64,000 nucleotides of DNA. Source: Georgenia sp. TF02-10. GTDB taxonomy: Bacteria; Actinomycetota; Actinomycetes; Actinomycetales; Actinomycetaceae. Position 1 is the first letter of the stretch, and the number at the start of each line of letters is the position of its first letter. The stretch spans positions 3,889,530 through 3,953,529 of the forward strand of contig NZ_CP094289.1 of the NCBI RefSeq assembly GCF_022759505.1. The letters are read 5' to 3'. This document shows, one piece after another, positions 33,924-43,237 of this stretch. The position numbers and the translations under genes were made by a program. The notes under the pieces are model-generated. The model was not told where the DNA came from. It made no database searches and saw only the letters and a list, made by a program, of their open reading frames with translations.

Positions 33924-35611
33924 GCCCGTTCCTCCGTCGTCCGGAAGACCTCGAAGACGATCGCGTCGGTGCGGGCGCCGGGCACCCCGGCCGCCCGGGC
34001 GGCGTCGTCCCGCGCGAGCCACGCCTGCACGCCCGGGTCGTCGATGCCGCGGAGCAGGTCGGCGGTGCGCTCGTAGCCGGGCAGCCGGTGCGCCTGGCCG
34101 GCCGCGGCCTCCCCGCCGGCGACGGCGACCGTGACGTGGTTGAGGCGCGGCGCGTTCGGCTGGCCGTCCAGGCCGACCACCGGGTCCTCGACGTCCTCCA
34201 GGCTCAGCACCGCGACGTCGTCGGGCAGGCGGACCGGCCCGATCGGGCTGCCGGCGGTGAGCACCGTGGTGATGGCGTACCGGGCGCGGACCACCGGGTC
34301 GGCGGCGAGCCGGGCCGCGACCAGGCCGCCCTGGCTGTGCCCGACCAGCGTGACCGGCTCCCCGGGCCTGACGCCGGCCTGGTCCAGCGCGGTGGTCACC
34401 CCGGTCTCCATGTCGCTGGGCAGCCCGGCGAGGGTGCGCAGGTTCGTCTCGTTGTCCATCGGGTTCGCCCCGCCCGCCCAGGGGCTCTGCGTGCCGGGGA
34501 CGACGACGGTCCAGCGCCGGGCGCCGTCGGGCGTGGTGGTCCGCAGCACCTCCACGGCACCGGTGCCGCGCTGGCGGATCTGCCGCTCCAGCGCCGGGAT
34601 CCGGCCGAGGACCTGGGCCGGGCCGGCGGGGGTGGCCACCGGCCGGGCCAGGGCGGTGGCGACGGCGGTCGGCGGGCCGAAGGTGCCCCCGCCGCCCTGC
34701 CACGCGCCGGCCGGCGCCGCGCCGTCGGCCGGCGGTCGACCGGGCGCGGCGGGCGGACCGGTCCGCCGCCCGGTGCCGGTGGTGCCCGTGGCCCTGCCCG
34801 GGTCGGTGGCCCGGACGGTGAGCCCGGGCAGGTCGCCGTGCCCCAGGAGCACGCTGGCGCCACCGACGACCGGCAGCAGCCCGACCGCGGCCCGCTGGAC
34901 CGGGGTGAGGTCGGTGACGTCGACCATCTCGCCGTCGACGAAGACGATCCCAGTCAGGGCGGTGTCCTCGAGGAACTGCAGGTCCTCCCCCAGGGCACGG
35001 ACGTGGCGCTGCACGGCGACGGCGTCCGGGCCGTCCTCGCCGAGGGTGTCCGCGGTGGCGCCGACGTGGCCGGCGATGTTGACCAGCTCCGCGGCCCGCG
35101 CGGCGAGCCGGAGCCGGACCGGGACGAGCCGGGTCGGCAGCCAGTAGACGAGGTAGCGCCACAGCGGTGGTCGGAAGCTCGCGACGACCTGCTGCTCGGC
35201 CTCCTCGTACCACTGCTGCTGGAGCTCCAGGTCGGCGGCGAGGTCGCGGACGGCGGGCGCCAGGCTGCGGAGGGAGGGCGTGCCCCAGCGCAGCTCCTGG
35301 ATGCGGGCGTCGACGGCGTGGGCGGCGGGGACGGTCTCGACGTAGTACCCGAGCAGCGTCCCGCCGGCCGCGCCGAGCGCGGCGTCCGCGCCCTCGGCGC
35401 TGTCGGCGGCGGCGAGCAGGGCCTGGCGCAGCGCTGACATCTCGGCGGTGTCCACGGCGGTGCCCGGTCCGCCGGTGATCATCACGGTCGGGCCGGCGCC
35501 TTGCCCGGCGCCCGCATGCGAACCGGTGCTTCCGCCCGGGCCCGGCCCGGGCCCTGACCCCTGATCGTGCAGCGGACTGGGGTCCAGGGAGTAGACCCGC
35601 CCGGCGGTCAC
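33914..35611 (-). CDS. Alpha/beta hydrolase with N-terminal helical domain, WXG100 partner
   Basis: This is a 565-residue protein. The N-terminal ~250 residues are helical, with a Gly/Pro-rich start and a hydrophobic segment (LWRYLVYWLP). A Gly/Pro/Thr-rich linker follows, and then an alpha/beta-hydrolase-like domain with the nucleophile elbow GHSQGG in VTLVGHSQGGLVAARLA. The GTG at 35611 overlaps the stop of a small WXG100-like gene. Helical N-terminus plus hydrolase behind a WXG partner resembles type VII secretion substrates, but no secretion genes are nearby. An esterase or lipase activity is inferred only from the elbow. The stop lies inside a tandem repeat. Confidence 0.65.
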   Translation of the reverse strand: MTAGRVYSLDPSPLHDQGSGPGPGPGGSTGSHAGAGQGAGPTVMITGGPGTAVDTAEMSALRQALLAAADSAEGADAALGAAGGTLLGYYVETVPAAHAVDARIQELRWGTPSLRSLAPAVRDLAADLELQQQWYEEAEQQVVASFRPPLWRYLVYWLPTRLVPVRLRLAARAAELVNIAGHVGATADTLGEDGPDAVAVQRHVRALGEDLQFLEDTALTGIVFVDGEMVDVTDLTPVQRAAVGLLPVVGGASVLLGHGDLPGLTVRATDPGRATGTTGTGRRTGPPAAPGRPPADGAAPAGAWQGGGGTFGPPTAVATALARPVATPAGPAQVLGRIPALERQIRQRGTGAVEVLRTTTPDGARRWTVVVPGTQSPWAGGANPMDNETNLRTLAGLPSDMETGVTTALDQAGVRPGEPVTLVGHSQGGLVAARLAADPVVRARYAITTVLTAGSPIGPVRLPDDVAVLSLEDVEDPVVGLDGQPNAPRLNHVTVAVAGGEAAAGQAHRLPGYERTADLLRGIDDPGVQAWLARDDAARAAGVPGARTDAIVFEVFRTTEERAER

Positions 35612-35898
35612 GTCCCGGCCCTCACGGCGCGGAGGGCCTCGCGCTCCTGGTCTGCCGTGAGCGCGGCGGTCAGCACCCCGGCGAGGGCGGGGTAGAGGCT
35701 GTGAACCTGGTTCAGCAGCGCCCCGACCGCCTCGGCGTAGGCGCGGGCGCCGCTGCCCGACCACTGGGCGGGCAGCGCGTCGGTCAGCTGGGCCGCGGCG
35801 GTGCCGAGCGCCTCCCGGCTGGCGCGGAGGTGGCTGACCAGGTCGGAGGGCACCGGCGGTGCCCACGGCAGGCACTGCTCGGCGGCGGGGATGCTCAC
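35608..35898 (-). CDS. WXG100-like small helical protein
   Basis: This 96-residue protein is predicted to be all-helical with two long helices separated by a WSGSGA turn (QWSGSGARAYAEAVGALL). That corresponds to the W-x-G signature of ESX/WXG100 proteins. The start is GTG at 35898 after GAGGAGGTG. It overlaps the downstream hydrolase start by four bases (GTGA), suggesting a co-secreted or chaperone pair. A Cys near the N-terminus is unusual for the family. Confidence 0.6.
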   Translation of the reverse strand: MSIPAAEQCLPWAPPVPSDLVSHLRASREALGTAAAQLTDALPAQWSGSGARAYAEAVGALLNQVHSLYPALAGVLTAALTADQEREALRAVRAGT

Positions 35899-36189
35899 CG
35901 CGGCACCTCCTCGGGTCGGGCCTGGCTGGACGCTAGGCCGCGGCGCTGCCGGCGGGACCACCCGGGCCGAGGGGCTGTGGAGGAGGAGACCGACCGACAG
36001 GTGCTGTGCGGAGGCGGGCGTTGGCGCGGCACCTGGCGGTGCCGCTGCCTTCCGAGAGCGCGATGCTCAGGGCGGCGTACCGCAAGTCCGGACGACCTGC
36101 GTGTCGTGAGAGGCGTATGCCGGGAAGCAGCTCGAGCCAAGGGCGGTGCTGGCCCGGCACCCGCGCGGCCGACGCGCCAGGATGTCTCC

Positions 36190-36987
36190 ATGTCCACCTT
36201 CCGCAAGCAGGGTTCGGCAGCGACCGTCGGCTTCGAGGCGGCCGGCCTGCGCTGGCTCGCCGCCGCCCCGGACGGGGCCGCCGTCGTCGAGGTGGTCGAC
36301 GCCGGGGAGTGGTGGCTGGAGACCCGGCGCATCGCCGAGGGCCGGCCGGACGCCGACGCCGCGGCCGCGTTCGGCCGGGCCCTGGCGCGCACCCACGCCG
36401 CGGGCGCGCCGCACCTGGGCTGCCCGCCGGCGGGCTGGGACCAGGACGGCTTCATGGGCCGGGCGCCCCTGCCGCTGCACCCTACGCCCGGGCCGTCGAG
36501 CTGGGGGGAGTTCTACGCGGCCGACCGGCTGCTGCCCTACCTGCCGGCCGCCGTCGACAACGGCGCGATCGACGCCGCCGGGCTGCAGACGGTCGAGCGG
36601 CTGGCCGCCCGGCTCGCCCGCGGGGAGCTCGACCACGACCAGCCGGCGGCGGTGACCGGCGCCGCGGCCCGGCTGCACGGGGACCTGTGGGCCGGCAACG
36701 TGCTGTGGGCGGCCGACGGCGGCCAAGGCCGCTCGGCGGTCGCCGGCACCCTCATCGACCCGGCCGCGCACGGCGGCCACGCCGAGTCCGACCTGGCCCA
36801 GCTCGGCGTCTTCGGCGCCCCGCACCTGGACCGGATCGTCGCCGGCTACCAGGAGATCTCCCCGCTGGCCCCCGGCTGGCGGGAGCGGGTCGGGCTGCAC
36901 CAGCTGCACATGCTCCTCGTGCACGCCGCGCTCTTCGGCGGCTCCTACGGCGTCCAGTCGGTGGCGACGGCGGCCCGCTACGTCTGA
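36190..36987 (+). CDS. Fructosamine kinase family protein
   Basis: This 265-residue kinase-fold protein has the catalytic loop RLHGDLWAGNVLW and a DPAAHGGHAESDLAQL segment that supplies the metal-binding Asp (DFG equivalent), as in fructosamine/ketosamine-3-kinases. Such enzymes phosphorylate sugars attached to amines, allowing deglycation of proteins. ATG at 36190 is chosen because it begins at the usual family N-terminus. It stands alone on the plus strand. Bacterial substrates are mostly untested. Confidence 0.85.
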   Translation: MSTFRKQGSAATVGFEAAGLRWLAAAPDGAAVVEVVDAGEWWLETRRIAEGRPDADAAAAFGRALARTHAAGAPHLGCPPAGWDQDGFMGRAPLPLHPTPGPSSWGEFYAADRLLPYLPAAVDNGAIDAAGLQTVERLAARLARGELDHDQPAAVTGAAARLHGDLWAGNVLWAADGGQGRSAVAGTLIDPAAHGGHAESDLAQLGVFGAPHLDRIVAGYQEISPLAPGWRERVGLHQLHMLLVHAALFGGSYGVQSVATAARYV

Positions 36988-37187
36988 CCGGTGTCCGGGG
37001 CGCCGGCAATCCGGCCTGCGGGGCCGGACGCCAGCTGATACTCCTCGCCCACCGGGGCGGGCTACCTATGCGCCTATCGACGTCGGTGCTCAGCACCCAC
37101 CCTCGTCCATACTTCTGGAGCCGCGACCGGGCATGTGCGGGCCGCCACCTCCGGCCTTCCGTGGCTCGCTAGCTGACCGAGCCGGAC

Positions 37188-37430
37188 TCAGCGCCGAACC
37201 GGGGGCACCTTGCGGTGTCGCTCGGCCGCGGCGTCGACACGACGCAGGTACTCGTCATGGTCGATCGCGCCGCGAGCACGATCGGTCAGGTTCTCCACGT
37301 CCTCACGGTTAGGGGTCCAACCCTCGTGCCAGGCCGACGCGAGCGACTGCACCACGGCGCGCCGCTGAGTCTCGTCGAGCTGCGCGAACAGCTCGGGCCA
37401 CCGCTGCTCAATGTCGAACTCCTCGGCCAT
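37188..37430 (-). CDS. VbhA-like antitoxin, orphan
   Basis: This 80-residue protein has the VbhA-type core DETQRRAVVQSLASAWHEGW followed by TPNREDVENLTDRARGAIDHDEYLRRV. VbhA antitoxins wrap around Fic-domain toxins (VbhT) and block AMP transfer. No Fic gene is next to it: downstream is a 200-base gap, and upstream is a low-GC region. The inhibitory S/T-x-x-x-E/D-G-x-x motif is not clear. It may be an orphan antitoxin, or a family member with another role. ATG at 37430 follows GGGAGG. Confidence 0.6.
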   Translation of the reverse strand: MAEEFDIEQRWPELFAQLDETQRRAVVQSLASAWHEGWTPNREDVENLTDRARGAIDHDEYLRRVDAAAERHRKVPPVRR

Positions 37431-38207
37431 GACGGGCCTCCCCTCTCGGTGGTCTCATGGTGGTCTGTCTCAGCTCAGACTACCGGAGTTCCCGAAAACG
37501 ATGTAGGGGTAGCTCTGAGTGAGTTCGTTTCGGTCGCCCGAGGTCCGAACGTTGCGTTTTGCCACGCATGTGGCACGATTACGTTAATAACCTTGTAACG
37601 GTTGGCTCTGGGGGGCGTGGAGTGCGGGCACTGGCTCACGTGGATAGGTTCGGAACTTCGGGTTCCGAGAGCCAGCCATTATCGGCAGGATCACCTGCCC
37701 TTCATGACTGCCGCGACCGTCGCCGACGGGTGTGCAACTCCGTGGGGGCACGAGCTTGAGCCAACGGAGATGCAACCGATCGCCGCCGCATCCATCACCA
37801 CTTCGCCGCTACCTGCGGACGCTATGGAGACTTCGCCGCCAGATGCAGGAACCAGCATCCTCGGTGACACGGAAATTTACGATGCCACACCTATATGACA
37901 CCGCCAGCTAAATGTACGGTTGCGTGAGACGTAGCACCGACCCACAACTCATACCTGCAGGGCTGCGTAGCCCGCGCAGGAGTAGTTTGGGGCGGCTGGA
38001 ATATCGGATCGATGGGTAGGCGAGAAATATGTGCCCAAGGACTGCTGTGCCGAGAGAAACGATCTTCGGCAAGATCGCCCACCGTCGGGACAGGCCGCGA
38101 CTGTTGCCGATCGTCAGAGTGGTCAGGCGAACAGTCTGGTCATGTAACGCTACTGGCTGTGCCGGCCATGTAGGGGTGACAGGCACTACCGAGCACAGGG
38201 AGACCGG
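37431..38207. other. Low-GC intergenic region with ECF-type promoter motifs and hairpins
   Basis: These 777 bases are clearly less GC-rich than the rest. TGTAACG occurs at 37594-37600 and again at 38143-38149; the second is 59 bases upstream of the ECF sigma gene. Hairpins lie at 37651-37667 (CGGAAC, loop TTCGG, GTTCCG) and 37684-37699 (GGCAGG, ATCA, CCTGCC). An open frame of 64 codons (37704-37898, ATG right after the second hairpin) has no family signature, so I do not call it a gene. Confidence 0.55.
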
Positions 38208-38738
38208 ATGTCCGACGAAGACCGGTTCGAGGACCTCTACCGTCGGCACCGTCCCGACGTCGAACGGTTCGTGCGCCGTCGGGTACCTCCTGCCCAGGTC
38301 GAGGACGTTGTGGCGGACACCTTCCTGGTCGTTTGGCGCCGGCTCGACGATGCGCCCGACTCGCCACGCCCGTGGCTGTTCGGCATCGCACGCCGGACCA
38401 TCCTCTCCACCACTCGGTCGCACGGACGTTGGGAGGCCCTCAGGGTCCGCATCGCATCCGAACCCCACCTGGTCGACGGCGAGCTGGCGAGCGAGGTGGC
38501 CTCGCGCGCCGATCTGCTAAGGGCGTGGCGGCGGCTCAACGATGGCGAACGCGAGGTACTCAGCCTCGTTGCCTGGGACGGGCTGAGCGTTCGCGAGGCG
38601 GCCATCGTGCTGGGCTGCCAACCCGGCACCTACCGAGTGCGACTGCTGCGGGCTCGCCGCCATCTGCTGCACATCCTCGAGCACATCCCGCTCACCGACT
38701 TCATTCCTGCCGTCCCGCTCAGCGAGGGAGCACAGTGA
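38208..38738 (+). CDS. ECF RNA polymerase sigma factor
   Basis: This 176-residue ECF sigma has region 2 (FEDLYRRHRPDVERFVRRRV, DTFLVVWRRLDDAPDSPRPW) and region 4 (LNDGEREVLSLVAWDGLSVR, then EAAIVLGCQPGTYRVRLLRA). The ATG at 38208 follows an AGGGAG site. The stop and the next gene's ATG share a base (TGATG), so sigma and partner are coupled. The TGTAACG motif at 38143 is a candidate autoregulatory -35 element. Codon use is less GC-biased than the core genes. Confidence 0.9.
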   Translation: MSDEDRFEDLYRRHRPDVERFVRRRVPPAQVEDVVADTFLVVWRRLDDAPDSPRPWLFGIARRTILSTTRSHGRWEALRVRIASEPHLVDGELASEVASRADLLRAWRRLNDGEREVLSLVAWDGLSVREAAIVLGCQPGTYRVRLLRARRHLLHILEHIPLTDFIPAVPLSEGAQ

Positions 38739-39766
38739 TGACCACGATTGACCGGACACTCGTGTCCCGTCTCGCCGACTTCGACCCAGTGCGCCACGAA
38801 GCCCCGGCGCCACAGGAGGAGGCAGAGGCCACCCTCCAGTGGGTCCTCGCGCACGACCGCCCGCAACCTCCCGCCGAGCGTCACGTCGCCAGGCGCAATG
38901 TCCTCGTCGGAGCCGCCGCGGCCGTCGCACTCGCCGTCGGCTCCCTCACGCTGCCGTCCCTGCTGGGCGAGAGCGCGATTCCGAGGGCGGCCGCCATCCC
39001 GATGCTCGACTACGCGCAGCCCAACGGCACCGACGCCGCCACCGACCTCAATCACCTCGCCGACCAGCTGCGTGGCTCATCGGCCACCGCCAACGACGAG
39101 GCTGGCCGGTACCACTTCGAGCATCGCCGGTACGTCGGCTACTCAACGCACGAGGCAGAGGTGTCGGAGGGATATTGGGAGGTCGACGGGCTCGAGCTCA
39201 GCGAGGTCGACTCGTATTACTGGGTTGACACCACTGACTTCTCCGGCGGGCGGCGGGATGTCGGAGGTCCCACCTTCACCATCCCTCCAGGTGAGGCCGG
39301 AGGTCAGGGCGGCGTCCCCGACACACCAGAGGCTCTCTACAACATCATGCTAGACAGCGACCAGCGTCAACGCTTCCCGGGCCATTACCTAATCGACGCC
39401 TATAATCATCAAGCCAACCGACTCGGCTACGACGACCGGGCTACTTTCCTCAGCGCGATCGCCCTTGCGGACGACGTCACCTCCTACGGTCAGGTCACAG
39501 ACCGAGACGGGCGCGTCGGGGTTGCCTTCGGCGCCTCGCGCGCGGAGGAAGACGAAGAGGGCGAGATCGTAGAGATCGAGCTGATCATGGTCATCGAGCC
39601 CTCCACCGGGAAGGTGCTCGAGACGGACACGATCTACCCCAACGATCTCCCCGGCGCTCCAGACGTCGTCGAGGAGTACGAGCTCGTGGTGGAATCCCGT
39701 TACACCGACACGCTGCCGTCCTGTGGGAGCGCCACCTGCCCTGGCGCGAGTACTACCTACAATTAG
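38738..39766 (+). CDS. CU044_5270-type membrane protein, ECF sigma partner
   Basis: This is a 342-residue protein. A cytosolic N-terminus of ~50 residues (DFDPVRHEAP...) is followed by one membrane helix (VLVGAAAAVALAVGSLTLP) and a large extracytoplasmic domain rich in Tyr, Asp and Glu, with a C-terminal Cys pair (SCGSATCPG). This layout matches the CU044_5270 family, which follows ECF sigma genes in actinobacteria. It probably restrains or senses for the sigma factor, though a canonical zinc anti-sigma motif is absent. ATG at 38738 is used; GTG at 38735 is an alternative. Confidence 0.75.
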   Translation: MTTIDRTLVSRLADFDPVRHEAPAPQEEAEATLQWVLAHDRPQPPAERHVARRNVLVGAAAAVALAVGSLTLPSLLGESAIPRAAAIPMLDYAQPNGTDAATDLNHLADQLRGSSATANDEAGRYHFEHRRYVGYSTHEAEVSEGYWEVDGLELSEVDSYYWVDTTDFSGGRRDVGGPTFTIPPGEAGGQGGVPDTPEALYNIMLDSDQRQRFPGHYLIDAYNHQANRLGYDDRATFLSAIALADDVTSYGQVTDRDGRVGVAFGASRAEEDEEGEIVEIELIMVIEPSTGKVLETDTIYPNDLPGAPDVVEEYELVVESRYTDTLPSCGSATCPGASTTYN

Positions 39767-39775
39767 GCTATCGGG

Positions 39776-40156
39776 CTATCGGATCAGGCGCACCCGTATA
39801 GGAAGGTCGAGGTCGACCCAAGCTCTGTCGGCGGTAAGGACTACGGGAGGGTTGCTCCGCACCGCGAGCGCGAGGCAGCACCTGTCGCCGAGGGAGAGGT
39901 TCGCCCCTCCCTCCAATGCGCGCATGGCTCCTGCAAGCTCAGCGTCTTCTTCGAGTACCGGCTCGATCTTCACGCCTGCGGTGACGAGTAGAGCGCGGAC
40001 ACGGGTGACATCAGCTCGCGCGTCCACCAGCTTTCCGATCACCTCTGCCAAGTTGGCCGCGCCCAGCGATGCCGAGGGCAGCTCGGCAGCCACCATGTCC
40101 GCACCGGGCTCGCCATGGACGAGCGCGAGGACGGCCGAGGCGTCGAGGACGCTCAC
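39776..40156 (-). CDS. vapC: PIN-domain ribonuclease toxin (VapC)
   Basis: This 126-residue PIN protein has acidic residues at D5 (VLDASAV), E38 (NLAEVIGKL), D91 ([11 protein letters not shown]) and D110 (VLTADRAW), the metal-binding set of VapC RNases. It cleaves RNA, often tRNA or rRNA, when freed from VapB. Its ATG overlaps the antitoxin stop (ATGA). The module follows the lower-GC sigma locus and sits beside a transposase remnant, fitting an accessory origin. Confidence 0.9.
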   Translation of the reverse strand: MSVLDASAVLALVHGEPGADMVAAELPSASLGAANLAEVIGKLVDARADVTRVRALLVTAGVKIEPVLEEDAELAGAMRALEGGANLSLGDRCCLALAVRSNPPVVLTADRAWVDLDLPIRVRLIR

Positions 40157-40398
40157 TCGGCCCTCGACGCCGCGAGGCGTCGTTCGGCCAAGAGTTCATC
40201 GACCAGCGAGCGCGATCCGGGAACCTGGTGAGCCAACCCCCGCAGCTCAGCAACTGCATCTTGTGGCCGCTCGAGCACGACACGCTGACCCGACACCCGC
40301 ATGTGCAGCCGATCTCCGGGGGCAAGCCCGAGAGCTGCCCGGACCTCCACCGGGATCACCAAACGACCTTGTTGGCCGAGCACCAGTGTGGCATCCAT
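40153..40398 (-). CDS. vapB: AbrB/MazE-type antitoxin (VapB)
   Basis: This 81-residue protein has an N-terminal SpoVT-AbrB swapped-hairpin domain ([20 protein letters not shown], then [18 protein letters not shown]). A C-terminal helix that wraps the toxin follows ([20 protein letters not shown]). It neutralises the PIN toxin and represses the operon. ATG at 40398 is chosen because it starts the AbrB fold, and upstream codons show no homology. It is coupled to vapC by a four-base overlap. Confidence 0.88.
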   Translation of the reverse strand: MDATLVLGQQGRLVIPVEVRAALGLAPGDRLHMRVSGQRVVLERPQDAVAELRGLAHQVPGSRSLVDELLAERRLAASRAE

Positions 40399-40540
40399 CC
40401 CCCGATCATGCCATGTCGCCGGGAGCCCTGCCACACCGCGCCAGCCCTCAGGCCGTTGGGTAACGCCCGGAGCCCGACCGTGCAGGCACTGGTCTGCCGC
40501 AGGTGTGTGAGGAGGCCCGGGCTGGAGCCGGCGGCGCGGG

Positions 40541-40840
40541 TACGAGGGCACCGCCAGGGACACCACCGTCCGGCACCTGTTCTACGAACCGAAGCACGCC
40601 ACCGTGAGCGTTGACCTGACCCCGCTGGAGGGCACCGGCCCGACTGGTGGACATGGCCGGCAGCCGGTCGAACCAAGTGCTCAAGGACTGGCTCGGCGCC
40701 CGCCTGCCGAGCGCACGGACGCCATCACGTTCGTCGCCTTGGAGAGGCTCACCGGCTCCGCACAGGGCTTCCGCAACCGCACCTGCTACATCACCACGTC
40801 CCTGATCCAGGCCGACGGGCCCCGGCTCCAGCTGCGCCTC
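40541..40840 (+). pseudogene. ISL3-family transposase remnant with internal deletion
   Basis: Pieces of an ISL3 transposase are readable in different frames. First comes ATVSVDLTPLEGTGP, corresponding to the family's VTVIIDLTP-type strand. After a frame change comes LVDMAGSRSNQVLKDWLGAR. The C-terminal LERLTGSAQGFRNRTCYITT then follows directly. Roughly 200 central residues are missing and no full frame exists. It marks an old insertion between vapBC and hemQ. Exact borders are uncertain. Confidence 0.7.
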
Positions 40841-41243
40841 GATCGTGAGGAGCCGGGTCACTTCGCCCGGCTCCTGGGACTTCTCGCGATTCGTTCGCAC
40901 ACATGCATGAATATCCTCAGGATGGGGGTATGGGGGTCTACTCGACGGACGAGCGAGATGCCGACGTGGTACGACGGCGGACGCCTACCGCGTGATGATC
41001 GTGCAGCCCCGGCCGTCGGGTGAGCGCGTACAACATCGACGCGGCGACCGTCGAGGACGTCAAGGCGTGGGCGGTTCACAACGCTGGGCAGGGCGGGTAC
41101 TCTCGGGCCGCTCGTTTCGGCCAGTCAGCGGGGTATCACCCTCATGTGGCTGACCCCGCCCCCCGAGGGCGTGATGGAACAGCTGGACCGCTAGCGAGCA
41201 GGGGCAGCGACTCTAGCCAGACTCGCCCCGGCACCGACCCGCA
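40841..41243. other. Decayed intergenic region beside the ISL3 remnant
   Basis: These 403 bases contain an 8-bp hairpin (GAGCCGGG 40850-40857 with CCCGGCTC 40866-40873) at the end of the ISL3 remnant. A short frame ending in MWLTPPPEGVMEQLDR lies before the hemQ 3' end. The latter looks like a gene fragment I cannot assign. Confidence 0.4.
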
Positions 41244-41966
41244 CTACCCGCGCGGCTGCCTCGCCACCCACTCCGCCAGCGGCACCCGTGGGCCGGTGTA
41301 GAACGGCACCTCCTCGCGCACGTGCCGGCGGGCGCCCACGCCCCGGAGCTCGCGCATGACGTCCACGATCCGGTGCAGCTCGCCGGCCTCGAAGGCGAGG
41401 ATCCACTCGTAGTCGCCCAGGGCGAAGGCGGAGACGGTGTTGGCGCGCACGTCCGGGTAGTCCCGGGCGGCCATCCCGTGCTCCCGGAGCAGGTCCCGGC
41501 GCTCGTCCTCGGGCAGCAGGTACCACTCGTAGGAGCGCACGAAGGGGTAGACGCACAGGTAGGCGCCCGGCTCCTCCCCGGCCAGGTAGGCCGGCACGTG
41601 CCGGCGGTTGAACTCGGCGGGCCGGTGCAGCCCAACGACCGACCACACCGGCGCCAGGTGGGCCCCGAGGTCGGAGGCCATCAGGCGGTGGTAGGCGTCC
41701 TGCACCTGCTCCACCGCGGGCGCGTGCCACCACACCATGAGGTCGGCGTCGGCGCGCAGGCCCGCGACGTCGTACCAGCCGCGCAGCACCACCCCCGCGC
41801 CGGCCACGGCCTCCTCGGCGGCGGCCACCAGGGCGGCCCGCTCGGCGTCGTCGGACGGCAGCGGGGCGGCGGTCGCGAACACCGACCACATGGTGTAGTC
41901 GATGGTGGCGTTGATGCTCTCGGTGTCGGCGCCGGCGCCGATGCGGGCCGGGCTGGGCTGGGTCAT
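41244..41966 (-). CDS. hemQ: Coproheme decarboxylase HemQ (chlorite dismutase-like)
   Basis: This 240-residue protein of the chlorite dismutase superfamily has [20 protein letters not shown], whose Tyr matches the catalytic tyrosine. [17 protein letters not shown] follows, whose His matches the proximal heme ligand, and then [13 protein letters not shown]. It uses H2O2 to decarboxylate coproheme to heme b, the last step of the coproporphyrin-dependent pathway. The ATG at 41966 follows AGGAGGT. It is the last gene of the leftward hemA-cpfC-hemQ set. Confidence 0.93.
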   Translation of the reverse strand: MTQPSPARIGAGADTESINATIDYTMWSVFATAAPLPSDDAERAALVAAAEEAVAGAGVVLRGWYDVAGLRADADLMVWWHAPAVEQVQDAYHRLMASDLGAHLAPVWSVVGLHRPAEFNRRHVPAYLAGEEPGAYLCVYPFVRSYEWYLLPEDERRDLLREHGMAARDYPDVRANTVSAFALGDYEWILAFEAGELHRIVDVMRELRGVGARRHVREEVPFYTGPRVPLAEWVARQPRG

Positions 41967-42114
41967 GCGGACCTCCTGATCTGGGTGGGACGGGCGGCGG
42001 GGTGGCGACGGTGCGGGGCGCGGGGCGCGGTCCGCCGTGGGCGCGGGGCCGGGCGACGACGCCGGCTGGTGCGGCCGGGCAGGGCCGACGACGGCGGCGC
42101 CGGCAGCGCGCGGG

Positions 42115-43233
42115 TCAGCGCACCGCCACCGGGGCCTCCTCGCACGCCGCCGGGACGGCGTCGGCGCCCTCGCGCACGAGGCAGCACCCGGGCGGGCAGA
42201 CGTCGTGCCAGGGGCCGGCGGTGCCGACGGCGACCCGCGGGACGTCCTCGCCGCGCTCGGTGGCGGCCCGCTCCACGAGCAGGTCCACCAGGCCGCCGAC
42301 GAACCGGGGGTGGGTGCCCGCGGTGGCCGCCCGGGCCATGGTCAGGCCGAGCCGGTCGGCGGTCTCCCGGGCCTCGGTGTCGAGGTCGTAGATGACCTCC
42401 ATGTGGTCCGAGACGAAGCCGATCGGGGCGAGGACGACGGCGCGCGCGCCGCCCGCGACGACCTCGGCCAGGGCGTCGTTGACGTCCGGCTCGAGCCACG
42501 GCGTCGCCGGGCTGCCGGACCGGGAGCAGTACGCCAGGCGCCAGTCCAGCCGGTGGCCGAGCCGCTCCTCCGCGGCGGCCACCACCAGCGCGCCGATGTC
42601 GAGGTGCTGGGCGGAGTAGGTCGACCCGCCCGGCGCCCGAACCCCGGACGCCACCTCCATGGCCGTCGGGATGGAGTGGGTGACCAGCAGGAGCGGCGCG
42701 TCGGCGCCGGCCTCACCGAGGCTGGCGTAGGCGTCCACGACGGCGTCGACGTTGGCGTCGACGAACCCCGGGTGGTTGTAGTACGGGCGCACCTTGTCCA
42801 CCACGAGCTCGCGCCCCTCGCCGGCCAGGGTCGCCAGCGCGGCGGCGATGTTCTCCCGGTACTGCCGGCACCCGGAGTAGGAGCCGTAGGCGCTGGTGAC
42901 CAGGGTGAGGACACGCCGCGCCCCGTCGTCGTGGAGCTCGCGCAGGACGTCGGTGAGGTAGGGGTCCCAGTTCCGGTTCCCCCAGGCCACGGGCACCTCG
43001 ACGCCGCGGGCGGCGAGCTCGCCCCGCAGCGCGGCGAGCAGGTCCCGGTTCTGGTCGTTGATCGGGCTCTTGCCGCCGAAGGCGTAGTAGTGCTCGCCGA
43101 CCTCGGCGAGCCGCTCGTCCGGGATCCCCCGCCCGGCGGTGACGTTGCGCAGGAAGGGCACCACGTCCGCCGGGCCCTCGGGGCCGCCGAAGGACAGCAG
43201 CAGCACGGCGTCGTAGGGGCGCAGGGTGGTCAT
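42115..43233 (-). CDS. cpfC: Coproporphyrin III ferrochelatase
   Basis: This 372-residue ferrochelatase has [20 protein letters not shown] at the N-terminus, the catalytic His in THSIPTAM, and [15 protein letters not shown]. Cysteines in YSGCRQY and the C-terminal DVCPPGCC match the [2Fe-2S] ligands found in actinobacterial ferrochelatases. It inserts Fe2+ into coproporphyrin III. It starts four bases after the hemA stop, so the two are surely co-transcribed. Confidence 0.93.
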   Translation of the reverse strand: MTTLRPYDAVLLLSFGGPEGPADVVPFLRNVTAGRGIPDERLAEVGEHYYAFGGKSPINDQNRDLLAALRGELAARGVEVPVAWGNRNWDPYLTDVLRELHDDGARRVLTLVTSAYGSYSGCRQYRENIAAALATLAGEGRELVVDKVRPYYNHPGFVDANVDAVVDAYASLGEAGADAPLLLVTHSIPTAMEVASGVRAPGGSTYSAQHLDIGALVVAAAEERLGHRLDWRLAYCSRSGSPATPWLEPDVNDALAEVVAGGARAVVLAPIGFVSDHMEVIYDLDTEARETADRLGLTMARAATAGTHPRFVGGLVDLLVERAATERGEDVPRVAVGTAGPWHDVCPPGCCLVREGADAVPAACEEAPVAVR

Positions 43234-43237
43234 CTCG

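Noticed and set aside
37704..37898. 64-residue peptide gene after two hairpins
   Set aside because: No clear ribosome site and no recognisable sequence pattern; kept only as a note in the ECF finding.
41020..41200. Small gene ending MWLTPPPEGVMEQLDR
   Set aside because: No complete frame with a credible start. It looks like a decayed fragment.
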